Source of the DNA: WHSW01 sp963846565 | GTDB lineage: Bacteria; Actinomycetota; Thermoleophilia; Solirubrobacterales; 70-9 | Length of the DNA stretch: 64,000 bases | NCBI GenBank assembly: GCA_963846565.1 | Contig: CAWJWL010000005.1 | Location: 434,001 to 498,000 of the forward strand | Direction of reading: 5' to 3' | Made by a program: the position numbers and the translations under genes | The notes under the pieces: generated by a model | What the model was told of the DNA's origin: nothing | What the model saw: the letters and a program-made list of their open reading frames with translations, nothing else | Database searches by the model: none | In this document: positions 38,418 to 47,158 of the stretch, piece after piece | Layout of the letters: each line of letters starts with the position of its first letter | Position numbering within the stretch: the stretch's first letter is position 1

Positions 38418-39516
38418 GTGAGAGTCGGCCTTGTGTCGAAGTGGTTCAACCGTGGCCAGCCCGTGGTCGGCCGGCAGCTGCGCTCGGCCGTCGACGAGCT
38501 CGGGCACGAGACCTTCGTGCTCGCGCGGCCGAAGAAGGAGCGCGGGCCGCGGCCCGGGGCGCTCGACCGCGACGACGTCTGGGACCAGCCCGACGTGACC
38601 GAGTCGGCGGCTTACGAGATCACCGCGGACGAGTACGAGCGCTGGGTAGCCGACAACGAGATCGAAACCGTGATGTGCGACCAGAACTACCAGTTTCGAC
38701 GAGGTCGCCTCGCTACGCGCGGGCGGCGTTCGCACCGTCGGGCGCTTCGTCTGGGAGCACTTCGCCGAGGAGCACGTCGAGGGCGCGCAGGAGGCTTTCG
38801 ACGTCATCTACTCCTTCACCAAGGCCGAGCAGTCGCGGTATGCGGAGATGGGGATCAACTCGCCTTACGTGCCTTGGGGCTGTCATCCGGAGTTGGTGGC
38901 GGCCGGGGAGGAGGCAGCAGGCAGCAGGCAGAGGGACGGACTCGTCCGCTTCGTCTTCCCTGGTGGGTTTCTCGGGCATCGCAAACCGCTCGAGCCGGTC
39001 CTCGAGGCGTTCATGGCGACGAGCGACGAGCGGCTGCGACTGCTCGTGAAGGCTCAGGTCGAGCGGAAGCAGGTCAAACCGGCTCTCGAGGCCGCCGAGC
39101 GTGACTCGCGGATCGAGGTCCGCGTCGGGGATCAGCCGACCGCGGAGCACCTGCGCGAGGTCGCTTCCTGCGATGTCACCGTCGCCCCCGCTCGCTGGGA
39201 GGGCCTCGGGCTACCGCTCTACGAGGCGATCGCGTTCGGCCAGCCTGCGATCACGAACGATGCGGCGCCGATGAACGAGGCGATCCACGACGGTGTCAAC
39301 GGCATCCTCGTCGGGGGCACACCGAACGGCACCGCGAAGTCGGGCATCCCGGCACTCGACCCCGACCTCGGCGATCTGCGCGAGGCGATCGAGCGGCTCG
39401 CCGACGATGGCGAGCGGGCCCGGCTGGCCGCGGGTGCGGTGCGGGTGCGCGACACCGAGCGGACCTGGGCGGCAACCGTCCAGGGCATCGGCACACTGCT
39501 GGAACGGGTAGCTTGA
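38418..39516 (+). CDS. GT-B glycosyltransferase (GT4-like), paralogue 3, one frameshift
   Basis: The gene starts with a GTG and reads RVGLVSKWFNRGQPVVGRQL as in its paralogues. The frame is lost after VMCDQNYQF because the TTT at 38694-38696 has one base too many. One correction restores DEVASLRAGGVRTVGRFVWE, then the rest to CDVTVAPARWEGLGLPLYE and PAITNDAAPMNEA. At the site where paralogue 1 holds the repeat, this gene has a 7-bp tandem array (GGCAGCA, about three units, 38916-38936) encoding EEAAGSRQ. Either a sequencing error or a recent inactivation is possible. Confidence 0.82.
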
Positions 39517-39525
39517 GGAGGATTC

Positions 39526-40533
39526 TTGCCTAATCGACTCGACAACTACCGCCGGCGCGCGGGGCTCATCCTCGCCAGCCGCCGGCTCAAGGGTAAAACC
39601 AAGCCGCCGGGCCCGGCGCCGTTCGTCTGCGGCGTCACACGATCCGGGACGACGCTGGTCCGGCTGATGCTGGACTCGCATCCGGACCTCGCCATCCCGG
39701 GCGAGACCCACTGGGTGCCGAAGCTGATCAAGGCGGCCGAGCGCGGCAAGCAGACCCCCGACGACTTCGCCGAGATGATCATCGACCACAAGCGCTGGGG
39801 CGACTTCCACCTCGACGGCGAGGAGCTGCGGGAGCGAATCCGCGCGATCAAGCCGGCGAACGCCGCCGACACCATCCGCGCCTTCTACCTGCTCTACGCC
39901 GAGCGCGAGGGCAAGACGCGCTACGGCGACAAGACCCCCGGCTACATCAAGGAGATGCCGCGGATCGAGCGCGTCCTTCCGGAGGCCCGCTTCGTCCACA
40001 TCATCCGCGACGGCCGCGACGTATCGCTCTCGCACCTGCGGATGAACTGGGGCCCGGAGAGCTACGCGGAGTCGGCGAAGCTCTGGCGCCAGCGAATCCG
40101 CAAGACCCGCAAGCTCGCGAACAACACGACCCACTACATGGAGATCCACTTCGAGGACCTGGTCACGGACACCGAGGCGGTCCTGCGCCGGGTCTGCGAC
40201 TTCGTCGAGCTCGACTTCGACCCGGTGATGCTCGACTACCACGAGCGCGCCGAGGGTCGCCTGGCGGAGAAGGCGCGGACCCTGCCGCGCAAGAACCGCC
40301 CGGACCAGCCCGCCGAGGCCCGCATCGAGAGTCACAAGCTCGCTCGGCAGCCTCCCCGCTCAGACCGGATCGAAGCCTGGCGCGAGCGCATGACCGAGGA
40401 GGAGGTCGCCGAGTACGAGTCGATCGCGGGCGACATGCTCGTCACCCTCGGGTACGAGCTGGCTACCGACGCGGGTCGGACTCGGGCCGAGCAGAAGAGC
40501 GCCGTCCGGACACCGTGGGCGAACCCGACCTGA
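39526..40533 (+). CDS. PAPS-dependent sulfotransferase-family protein, paralogue 5
   Basis: The 335-residue protein has FVCGVTRSGTTLVRLMLDSHP, PGETHWVPKLI, TRYGDKTPGYIKEM, FVHIIRDGRDVSLSH and IHFEDLVTDTEAVLRRVCD. It starts at a TTG with a strong GAGGAGG 5-7 bp upstream. The small differences (G for P before ETH, W for F) suggest a different acceptor from paralogues 2-4. Its 3' end overlaps the convergent secreted-protein gene by 71 bp. Confidence 0.83.
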   Translation: MPNRLDNYRRRAGLILASRRLKGKTKPPGPAPFVCGVTRSGTTLVRLMLDSHPDLAIPGETHWVPKLIKAAERGKQTPDDFAEMIIDHKRWGDFHLDGEELRERIRAIKPANAADTIRAFYLLYAEREGKTRYGDKTPGYIKEMPRIERVLPEARFVHIIRDGRDVSLSHLRMNWGPESYAESAKLWRQRIRKTRKLANNTTHYMEIHFEDLVTDTEAVLRRVCDFVELDFDPVMLDYHERAEGRLAEKARTLPRKNRPDQPAEARIESHKLARQPPRSDRIEAWRERMTEEEVAEYESIAGDMLVTLGYELATDAGRTRAEQKSAVRTPWANPT

Positions 40534-41794
40534 GGTCACCCTCCTCGACGTCGCGCTTCGGCGACTTCTTCGCCGCCGCCTTGCTGCCGGGCGGCGGCGT
40601 GTAGCGGAGGACGTTGAGGCCGTTGCCCGGGGTCAGCGTCGCCACCGGACTCCCGGGCGCGGACTCGGTCAGCAGCGGCTTTGCCGAGGCGACCACGTTC
40701 AGGTAGAGCGTCCCGGGCAGCCCGTACTCGTCGAGCACGTCACGGGTGATCCTCGTCGCGCCGGCCTTCACCACGGTGCAGGGGTTCGAGTAGCCGGAGC
40801 GGCCGAGCGTGCAGTTGAAGCCGTTCGACTCGGTCGCGTTCGCCCGTAGCGGCGAAGCCGACCGGGCCAGATCGCTCGGGTCGGTCTCGGTCGGGCTCGA
40901 GGCCACGATCACCTTCGCCGCGACGAAGGTGTTGTAGCGAAGCGCGGCGATGTTGATCCCGAAGCTCGCGTCGAAGGCGAGGACCTCGCCTTTGCGCGGC
41001 GCCTCGATCGGCACGGAGTAGACGCTGCGGCGACGCTCCTTGTCGGGCTCGGTCAGCGGCAGGCTGGGGGTGACGATCTGGTTCGAGGCGAGCGGCACGG
41101 GCGCCGGGACCGTCGAGCGCGTGTGGACGAGATTGAGGCGGCCCTTGTCCTTCTTCACCTGCCCGTTCGGCAGGTCGGCGCCGAGGACGACCCGGTTGGT
41201 GGGCTTGGCCCGCTTGTTCGAGGCGCCGAGAATCAGGTTGACGTAGCAGGCCTCGGGCGGGCACGGGAGCGCGGCGAGGTCGGAGACAACGGTCTCCGTG
41301 TTCGGAATCACGAGGGTGCAGTGGTGGTTGCGGTTTGGACGGCGCTGCTTACAGAGCTTCTTCGTCGTCGTCGAGAGCGCGAACGACGGATCGCCGACCT
41401 CGCGTCCTGACGAGAGCACGATCCTGGCCCCGATCTTGGGGCTGAACTGGTAGCGCGTGCCGATGCAGCGCGGCCCGTCGGAGACGCAGGTGGTGGAGAC
41501 CTGGACCTCGGCGCTCGCTCGCAGGCGGTCCCCGGCGGCGAGCGCATCGAACTTGTCGGGGCCGAGCGACATGACCACGCGCTCGCGCCTCCCGGGGCGC
41601 TTCGAGATCGGCACGGCGGGCAGGAGCTCCGACTCGTTGCCGGTGCTCGACAGTTCCGCCTTCGGCAGCTTCGGCACTCCGCCGGCGCCGACGGCGGCCG
41701 GGACGGCGATCGCGAGCACGGCGGCGAAAGCCGCCGCCAGCAGCCATTTCGGCGCAGCGCGTCGCATCGGGCTCGGAGTACCCATCACTCGCAT
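40463..41794 (-). CDS. Secreted protein of unknown family
   Basis: The roughly 443-residue product begins with a signal peptide (about residues 10-37, LLAAAFAAVLAIAVPAAVGA). It is then mostly beta-rich, with paired Cys residues (STTCVSDGPRCIG, KLCKQRRPNRNHHC, LPCPPEACYVN, FNCTLGRSGYSNPC). The spacing suggests several disulfides. The C-terminus is basic and probably disordered. I recognise no domain. It is the only reverse-strand gene between the sulfotransferase cluster and purL. An alternative ATG lies nine bases inside (41785). The 3' end overlaps the convergent sulfotransferase by 71 bp. Confidence 0.68.
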   Translation of the reverse strand: MRVMGTPSPMRRAAPKWLLAAAFAAVLAIAVPAAVGAGGVPKLPKAELSSTGNESELLPAVPISKRPGRRERVVMSLGPDKFDALAAGDRLRASAEVQVSTTCVSDGPRCIGTRYQFSPKIGARIVLSSGREVGDPSFALSTTTKKLCKQRRPNRNHHCTLVIPNTETVVSDLAALPCPPEACYVNLILGASNKRAKPTNRVVLGADLPNGQVKKDKGRLNLVHTRSTVPAPVPLASNQIVTPSLPLTEPDKERRRSVYSVPIEAPRKGEVLAFDASFGINIAALRYNTFVAAKVIVASSPTETDPSDLARSASPLRANATESNGFNCTLGRSGYSNPCTVVKAGATRITRDVLDEYGLPGTLYLNVVASAKPLLTESAPGSPVATLTPGNGLNVLRYTPPPGSKAAAKKSPKRDVEEGDLRSGSPTVSGRRSSARPESDPRR

Positions 41795-41901
41795 CACAAC
41801 ACGGCGGGCGGGCAGAAGGCGCGGTCGCGGCCCGCGCCTGAAAGGCGGCGTGCATCGCCCGCGCCCCGGACGGTCCACTCGAGCGCCTAATCTGAGCCGC
41901 C

Positions 41902-44151
41902 TTGACCGACACCGCCGCAGCCTCCCCCAAGCATCGCGAGCTCGGACTCACCGACTCCGAGTACGAGCTCATCCGCGAGCAGCTCGGGCGCGTGCCGAAC
42001 GACGTCGAGCTGGCGATGTACAGCCTGCTCTGGTCCGAGCACTGCGCCTACAAGCATTCGCGCAAGCTACTTCGCCGGCTGCCGACGGAGGGGCCGCGGG
42101 TGGTGATGGGGCCCGGGGAGAACGCCGGCGCCGTCTCGGTCGGCACCGAGTACTCCGTCGCCTTCAAGGTCGAGTCGCACAACCACCCGAGCGCAGTCGA
42201 GCCGTTCCAGGGCGCCGCGACCGGGGTCGGCGGCATCCTCCGCGACGTCTTCGCCCTCGGCGCACGGCCGATCGCGGTGCTCGACTCGCTCCGCTTCGGC
42301 GAGCTCGACTCGGAGCGCTCCCGCTACCTCTTCGACCACGTCGTCGCCGGGATCGGCCACTACGGCAACTCGATCGGCGTCCCGACCGTCGGCGGCGAGG
42401 TCTACTTCGAGCCTCCGTACGAGCAGAACTGCCTCGTGAACGCGATGTGCGTCGGCTTCGCCCGCACCGCCGACATGGTCAGGGCGGCGGCGGCGGGGGT
42501 CGGCAACACCGTCGTCCTCATGGGCGCCTCGACGGGCCGCGACGGGATCGGCGGTGCCTCCGTCCTGGCCTCGGCCGAGCTCGAGGAGGGCGACGAGACG
42601 AAGCGCCCGACGGTGCAGATCGGCGACCCATTCGAGGAGTCGAAGGTCCTCGAGTGCTGTCTCGAGCTCCTCGCCCAAGGCCTGCTCGTCTCGCTCCAGG
42701 ACCTCGGCGCTGCGGGACTCACCTCCTCAGCGGGGGAGATGGCGTCCGCCGGAGGCGTCGGCATCGACATCGACATCGCCCGCGTTCCCCTACGCGAGGA
42801 GGGGATGGAGCCGTTCGAGATCATGGTCTCCGAATCGCAGGAGCGGATGCTTGCCGTGGTCGCGCCGGCGAAGGTCGACGCGGTGATCGCCATCTGCGAG
42901 AAGTGGCAGACGGGCTCCGCCGCGATCGGCGAGATCACGGACTCCGGGGTCGTGCGCGTGCTCGAGGACGGCGAGGTCGTCGGCGAGATGCCGGTCGGCT
43001 CGCTGGTCGACGGTTGCCCCCTGTACGACCTGGCACCCGTGGAGCCGGCAAGCTGGCTCTACGGGAACAACGTTCCGCCCGCCTCCTCGGCTTCGCCTCC
43101 GGGGGCGGCCGGGTCAGCCGGCGGGCCGAGCGACCTGCTCCTTGCTCTCTTGAGTTCTCCGAACGTGGCGAGCAAGCGGTGGGCGTTTGAGCAGTACGAC
43201 TCGATCGTCGGCTCGCGGACGGTGAGGCGGCCGGAGACGGCGGACGCCGCCGTGCTGGATTTGCCCGAGGCGGGGACCGCGATCGCCGTCGCAATCGACG
43301 GCAACGGGCGCCGCGTCGCCTGCGATCCCTACGCCGGGACGATCGAGGCCGTGCTCGAGTGCGCTCAGAACCTCGCCTGCGTCGGAGCCGAGCCGCTCGG
43401 GCTCACCAACTGCCTCAACTTCGGCAATCCGGAGAAGCCGCACGTCGCCTGGCAGCTCGACCGCGCCGTGCAGGCGCTGGCCGACGTCTGCACGGAGCTC
43501 GAGATCCCGGTCGTGGGCGGCAACGTCTCGCTCTACAACGAGACCGACGCCGGCCCGATCTACCCGACCCCCGTCGTCGGCCTGGTCGGCGAGCTTCCCG
43601 ATGCCGACCGGGCCGGCGGCCTGGCCATGGACGAGGGCGACGCGATCGCGCTCCTCGGGCCCTTCGCCCCGTCGCTCGCGGGCGCCGAGCTGACGAAGCT
43701 GCGCGGTGAGCTCGGGGCGGGCCTGCCCGGAGTCGAGATCGCCCCGCAGGAGGCTGCGCACAGGTTCGTGCGGGAGGCGGTCCGCGGCGGCCGGGTCCGG
43801 GCCGCGCACGACATCAGCGACGGCGGCCTCGCCTGCGCACTCACCGAGATGGCGATCGCGGGGCAGGTCGGTCTCGACGCCGACCTCGACGAGCTGGTCG
43901 AGGCACGCGGCTGCTCCGGCGAGACGGCTCTCTTCGGCGAAGGGCCCGGCGGCTTTTTGCTCGCCGGCGATCGGTCCGAGCTCGAGCGGCTCGCCGAGGA
44001 AGCGGAGATCGACTTCTGGCTGATCGGCTCGGCCTCCGGGGACTGGGTGAGGATCTCGGCGGCCGAGGCCGAGGTGAACGTCCTCCTCGCCGATGCGGAG
44101 CGTGCCTGGCGCTCGCTGGCGGAGCGGGTCGAGGGCCCGACGTTGCCGTAG
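41902..44151 (+). CDS. purL: FGAM synthase large subunit PurL with repeat insertion
   Basis: PurL makes FGAM from FGAR, ATP and ammonia supplied by PurQ. The 749-residue small-type PurL has LLWSEHCAYKHSRKLL, VESHNHPSAVEPFQGAATG, GEVYFEPPYEQNCLVNAM and DLGAAGLTSSAGEMA. The second half follows, with NCLNFGNPEKPHVAW and HDISDGGLACALTE. Residues of about 389-405 (NVPPASSASPPGAAGSA) are an in-frame translated copy of the dispersed repeat. It sits in the linker between the two AIR-synthase-like halves, just before LLSSPNVASKRWAFEQYD. The TTG start fits homologues. Confidence 0.95.
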   Translation: MTDTAAASPKHRELGLTDSEYELIREQLGRVPNDVELAMYSLLWSEHCAYKHSRKLLRRLPTEGPRVVMGPGENAGAVSVGTEYSVAFKVESHNHPSAVEPFQGAATGVGGILRDVFALGARPIAVLDSLRFGELDSERSRYLFDHVVAGIGHYGNSIGVPTVGGEVYFEPPYEQNCLVNAMCVGFARTADMVRAAAAGVGNTVVLMGASTGRDGIGGASVLASAELEEGDETKRPTVQIGDPFEESKVLECCLELLAQGLLVSLQDLGAAGLTSSAGEMASAGGVGIDIDIARVPLREEGMEPFEIMVSESQERMLAVVAPAKVDAVIAICEKWQTGSAAIGEITDSGVVRVLEDGEVVGEMPVGSLVDGCPLYDLAPVEPASWLYGNNVPPASSASPPGAAGSAGGPSDLLLALLSSPNVASKRWAFEQYDSIVGSRTVRRPETADAAVLDLPEAGTAIAVAIDGNGRRVACDPYAGTIEAVLECAQNLACVGAEPLGLTNCLNFGNPEKPHVAWQLDRAVQALADVCTELEIPVVGGNVSLYNETDAGPIYPTPVVGLVGELPDADRAGGLAMDEGDAIALLGPFAPSLAGAELTKLRGELGAGLPGVEIAPQEAAHRFVREAVRGGRVRAAHDISDGGLACALTEMAIAGQVGLDADLDELVEARGCSGETALFGEGPGGFLLAGDRSELERLAEEAEIDFWLIGSASGDWVRISAAEAEVNVLLADAERAWRSLAERVEGPTLP
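43069..43116 (-). repeat. 48-bp dispersed repeat, copy 6 (inside purL)
   Basis: A consensus copy in reverse orientation, AACGTT to the complement of TGACCC, read in frame within purL. In this orientation it encodes a Pro/Ser/Ala-rich linker and not the Glu-rich one of the forward copies. Confidence 0.92.
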
Positions 44152-44153
44152 CC

Positions 44154-44531
44154 ATGGAGCAGGGCAAGCTCGACGCCCTGAACGCGGTACTCGACGCGTT
44201 CAACCGGCACGACCTCGACGCGATCATGTCCCACTTCGCCGAGGACTGCGTCTTCGAATCCCCGCGGGGACCGGATCCGTGGGGCACGCGTTTCGTGGGC
44301 AAGGGCGAAGTCCGTCGAGGGCTTGCGGCTCGCTTCGATGGCATACCGGATGTCCACTACAGGGACGACGACCACTTCGTCAGCGGCAACCGTGCCGTTT
44401 CTGAATGGACGATCAGCGGCACGACCGTCGAGGGCGAGCGCATCGAAGTCCGAGGCTGCGACCTCTGGACGTTCGGCGAGGACGGCGGCATCACGCGGAA
44501 GGACTCGTACTGGAAGATTCGGGAGCCGTGA
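44154..44531 (+). CDS. SnoaL-like / NTF2-fold protein
   Basis: The 125-residue protein starts two bases after the purL stop and has LDAFNRHDLDAIMSHFAEDC, GKGEVRRGLAARFDGIPD, the DHFVSGNRAVSEWTISGT strand and DLWTFGEDGGITRKDSYWK. This is the SnoaL/ketosteroid-isomerase-like pattern. Tight spacing suggests co-expression with purL. Function unknown. Confidence 0.8.
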   Translation: MEQGKLDALNAVLDAFNRHDLDAIMSHFAEDCVFESPRGPDPWGTRFVGKGEVRRGLAARFDGIPDVHYRDDDHFVSGNRAVSEWTISGTTVEGERIEVRGCDLWTFGEDGGITRKDSYWKIREP

Positions 44532-44532
44532 C

Positions 44533-44587
44533 GCCGCCAAACGTCCCGGACACCCCCCTATAGCGCGTAGTTTGGGACGTTTGCGGC
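44533..44587. terminator. Long inverted repeat after the purL-SnoaL pair
   Basis: Two arms, GCCGCCAAACGTCCC (44533-44547) and GGGACGTTTGCGGC (44574-44587), are complementary with one bulged base and enclose a 26-nt spacer. The left arm begins two bases after the stop codon. A terminator is likely; the large loop is unusual. Confidence 0.5.
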
Positions 44588-44635
44588 CGTCGGGGTGAGG
44601 GTGTAACGCCTGCGCGGCGAGCGAGACAACGGTGC

Positions 44636-45334
44636 ATGGCCCGCCTCATGAAGCCCGTGCTCCTCGTCGGCCTCCTCCTCGGCATCCCGATGCTGATCCT
44701 GCAGCGCTGGGTCGCCGAGACCCGCTTTGGGGCGATCGCGCTCGTGGTCGCCTGGATGGCGCTCGTCGGCATCGGGCTAGCGCTCTACACGTGGCGGCGC
44801 CCGGCGCTTCGCCTGCCGGTGCTCGGGACCTGGGTCGCGATCGTCGCCGGGACGGTCGCGATCGGGTACCTGACCGGATTCCGCGACGAGCGCGTCGACG
44901 AGAACGTCGTCATGGCGTCGGCAACGATCGGCGGCGCCGACCTCGACCACGCCCTCGCCGGGACCGACGAGACTCCGGCGGAACGGGCCGATGAGAGGCC
45001 GGAGCACGCCGGCCCGGTGAAGCTCGCGCGCGGAGACTTCGCGGGCGCCGACGGCCACGCCGGGAGCGGCGTCGCGACCCTGATCCGCGAGCCGAGCGGA
45101 TCGCGGGTACTCACCTTCACCGAGTTCGACGTCGATCCCGGCGTGGACGTCGACGTCTATCTGACCGCGAGCCCCGACGACATCGACGACCGGATCGAGC
45201 TCGGCGACCTGAAGGGAAACGTCGGCGACCAGCAGTACGAGATCCCGGCCGATGCGGATCTCGGTCGCTACTCGAACGTGATCCTGTGGTGCAAGCCCTT
45301 CACGGTCCGGATCGCCTTCGCTTCGCTCGAATAA
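44636..45334 (+). CDS. Membrane-anchored DM13-domain protein
   Basis: The 232-residue protein has two N-terminal transmembrane helices (about residues 7-24 and 30-52) plus a third hydrophobic stretch near 63-80. A short acidic linker is followed by a C-terminal DM13 domain (LTFTEFDVDPGVDVDVYL, then GDLKGNVGDQQYEIPADADL and VILWCKPFTVRIAFA). The single conserved Cys in LWCKPF matches DM13 domains, which are proposed to act in redox or electron transfer outside the cell. It is followed immediately by repeat copy 7. Confidence 0.82.
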   Translation: MARLMKPVLLVGLLLGIPMLILQRWVAETRFGAIALVVAWMALVGIGLALYTWRRPALRLPVLGTWVAIVAGTVAIGYLTGFRDERVDENVVMASATIGGADLDHALAGTDETPAERADERPEHAGPVKLARGDFAGADGHAGSGVATLIREPSGSRVLTFTEFDVDPGVDVDVYLTASPDDIDDRIELGDLKGNVGDQQYEIPADADLGRYSNVILWCKPFTVRIAFASLE

Positions 45335-45336
45335 CG

Positions 45337-45384
45337 AACGTTCCGCCCGCCTCCTCGGCTTCGCCTCCGGGGGCGGCCGGGTCA
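45337..45384 (-). repeat. 48-bp dispersed repeat, copy 7 (intergenic)
   Basis: A consensus copy in reverse orientation, starting two bases after the DM13 gene stop and ending upstream of purF. Confidence 0.92.
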
Positions 45385-45465
45385 GGCTAGGGCCCGCTAA
45401 GGAACGCGCTTACCTGTTCGCAGCGGTGCCTGCAGCGGCGCCCGAGCCCCCCGGATACAGGCAAA

Positions 45466-47043
45466 GTGCGGCGAAGGCGAGCGCCGAGCACCCTCCTCCC
45501 CGCAGTTTCGCCATCTGCGGAAGGTACACTCCGCGCAGCGGGTTCGGGCCGCACGAACCCGCGTTTCTACGATCGATCCTGGGGTGCGATTCCTCTGACC
45601 GACCATCTTCAGTCGCCGCTCGAAGAGCGCGATGGCCCGCGCGATGAGTGCGGGGTTTTCGGGGTCTACGCACCAGGCCACGATGTCGCCCGCCTGGTCT
45701 ATTTCGCGCTCTACGCGCTCCAGCATCGCGGCCAGGAGTCGGCCGGCATCGCCAGCTGCGAGGGCGGCCACATCACCACCTTGCGCGAGACCGGCCTCGT
45801 CTCCCAGGTGTTCGACGAGCAGAAGCTCCGCGCCCTCGACGGCGACATGGCGATCGGCCACGTGCGCTACTCCACCACCGGCGGCGGCTCTTGGGAGAAC
45901 ACGCAGCCGACCTGGCGAGACGACGGGCGCGAGGTCGCGCTCGCCCACAACGGCAACCTGACAAACGCGGTCGAGCTCTACAACGAGCTGCGCGAGGAGG
46001 GGGTCACCTTCCGTGGCAGCTCCGACTCGGAGATCATCGCCGCGCTGCTCTCGATCAACGAGGAACGGCCGATCGAGAACGCCGTCGCCGCGGTGATGCC
46101 TCGCCTGCGCGGCGCCTACTCGACCGTCGTGATGACGAAGCGCGCCGTGGTCGCCTTCCGCGATCCGCACGGTGTGCGCCCACTCGCGCTCGGCAAGCTC
46201 GGCGACCGCTGGTGCGTCGCGTCGGAGAGCTGCGCCTTCGACATCATCGGCGCCGAGTTCGTCCGCGAGGTGAATCCGGGCGAGGCGGTCTCCCTGACGG
46301 CCGACGGCCTCGAGAGCCGCCAGGTGGTCCCGACCGAGCGGCTCGCGCACTGCGTCTTCGAGCACATCTACTTCTCCCGGCCGGACACCCGGCTCGAGGG
46401 CAAGGTGCTGCAGCAGGTGCGGGGCCGGATGGGCGAGATCCTCGCTCGCGAGTCGCCCGTCGACGCCGACCTCGTGATCGCCGTCCCGGACTCCGGCAAC
46501 CCGGCCGCGAACGGATTCGCTCGTGTCAGCGGCCTGCCGAAGGACGACGGCCTGATCAAGAACCGCTACGTCGCCCGCACCTTCATCCAGCCCGGTCAGG
46601 AGCTGCGCAAGCACGGCCTGCGGATGAAGTTCAACCCGCTGCCCGAGATCGTCTCAGGGAAGCGTGTGGTGGTCGTCGACGACTCGATCGTCCGCGGCAA
46701 CACGACGCGGCAGATCATCGGCATGCTGCGCGACGCGGGTGCCACCGAGGTGCATCTGCGGATCTCCGCACCCCCGATCCGCCACCCCTGCCACTACGGG
46801 GTGGACATGCACACGCGTGAGGAAATGGTCGCGCATGAGCGCACACCGGCGGAGGTCGCGACCGAGGTCGGCGCCGACTCGCTCGCCTACCTCTCGCTCG
46901 ACGGCGTGTACGAGGCCGTCGGCACCCCGCGCGAGGTGCACTGCGACGCCTGCTTCACCGGCGAATACCCGCTCGGCGACGATGACGACGCCACCGGCAA
47001 GTTCGCGCTCGAGGGGCTGCCCGTGGTCCAGCCAACAGGGTGA
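45466..47043 (+). CDS. purF: Amidophosphoribosyltransferase
   Basis: PurF performs the first step of purine synthesis. After a propeptide the nucleophile Cys lies in DECGVFGVYAPG, followed by YALQHRGQESAGIA, IGHVRYSTTGG and LAHNGNLTNA. The PRPP site is VVVVDDSIVRGNTTRQI. Cys residues in HCVFEHIYFSRPDT, HPCHYGVD and HCDACFTGEYP match the [4Fe-4S] ligands of the oxygen-sensitive PurF class. The start is uncertain: the GTG at 45466 gives a 61-residue propeptide, longer than usual, while a CTG at 45595 would give a normal one. purM, usually next, is not here. Confidence 0.94.
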   Translation: MRRRRAPSTLLPAVSPSAEGTLRAAGSGRTNPRFYDRSWGAIPLTDHLQSPLEERDGPRDECGVFGVYAPGHDVARLVYFALYALQHRGQESAGIASCEGGHITTLRETGLVSQVFDEQKLRALDGDMAIGHVRYSTTGGGSWENTQPTWRDDGREVALAHNGNLTNAVELYNELREEGVTFRGSSDSEIIAALLSINEERPIENAVAAVMPRLRGAYSTVVMTKRAVVAFRDPHGVRPLALGKLGDRWCVASESCAFDIIGAEFVREVNPGEAVSLTADGLESRQVVPTERLAHCVFEHIYFSRPDTRLEGKVLQQVRGRMGEILARESPVDADLVIAVPDSGNPAANGFARVSGLPKDDGLIKNRYVARTFIQPGQELRKHGLRMKFNPLPEIVSGKRVVVVDDSIVRGNTTRQIIGMLRDAGATEVHLRISAPPIRHPCHYGVDMHTREEMVAHERTPAEVATEVGADSLAYLSLDGVYEAVGTPREVHCDACFTGEYPLGDDDDATGKFALEGLPVVQPTG

Positions 47044-47059
47044 CGCCGGTAACGACGCC

Positions 47060-47107
47060 TGACCCGGCCGCCCCCGGAGGCGAAGCCGAGGAGGCGGGCG
47101 GAACGTT
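47060..47107 (+). repeat. 48-bp dispersed repeat, copy 8 (intergenic)
   Basis: A consensus copy in the 115-bp gap between purF and recQ. Its internal GAGGAGG is too far from the recQ GTG (over 60 bp) to serve as its ribosome-binding site. Confidence 0.92.
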
Positions 47108-47158
47108 TGTGTCCCCCGGGGGCGAATCTCCCGCCGACCGGTCATCCATCCTGAAACG

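Noticed and set aside
22484..40533. The sulfotransferase/glycosyltransferase genes as a recently acquired foreign island
   Set aside because: Base composition and start-codon use look the same as in the purine genes, and they carry the same dispersed repeat. No mobility genes are present.
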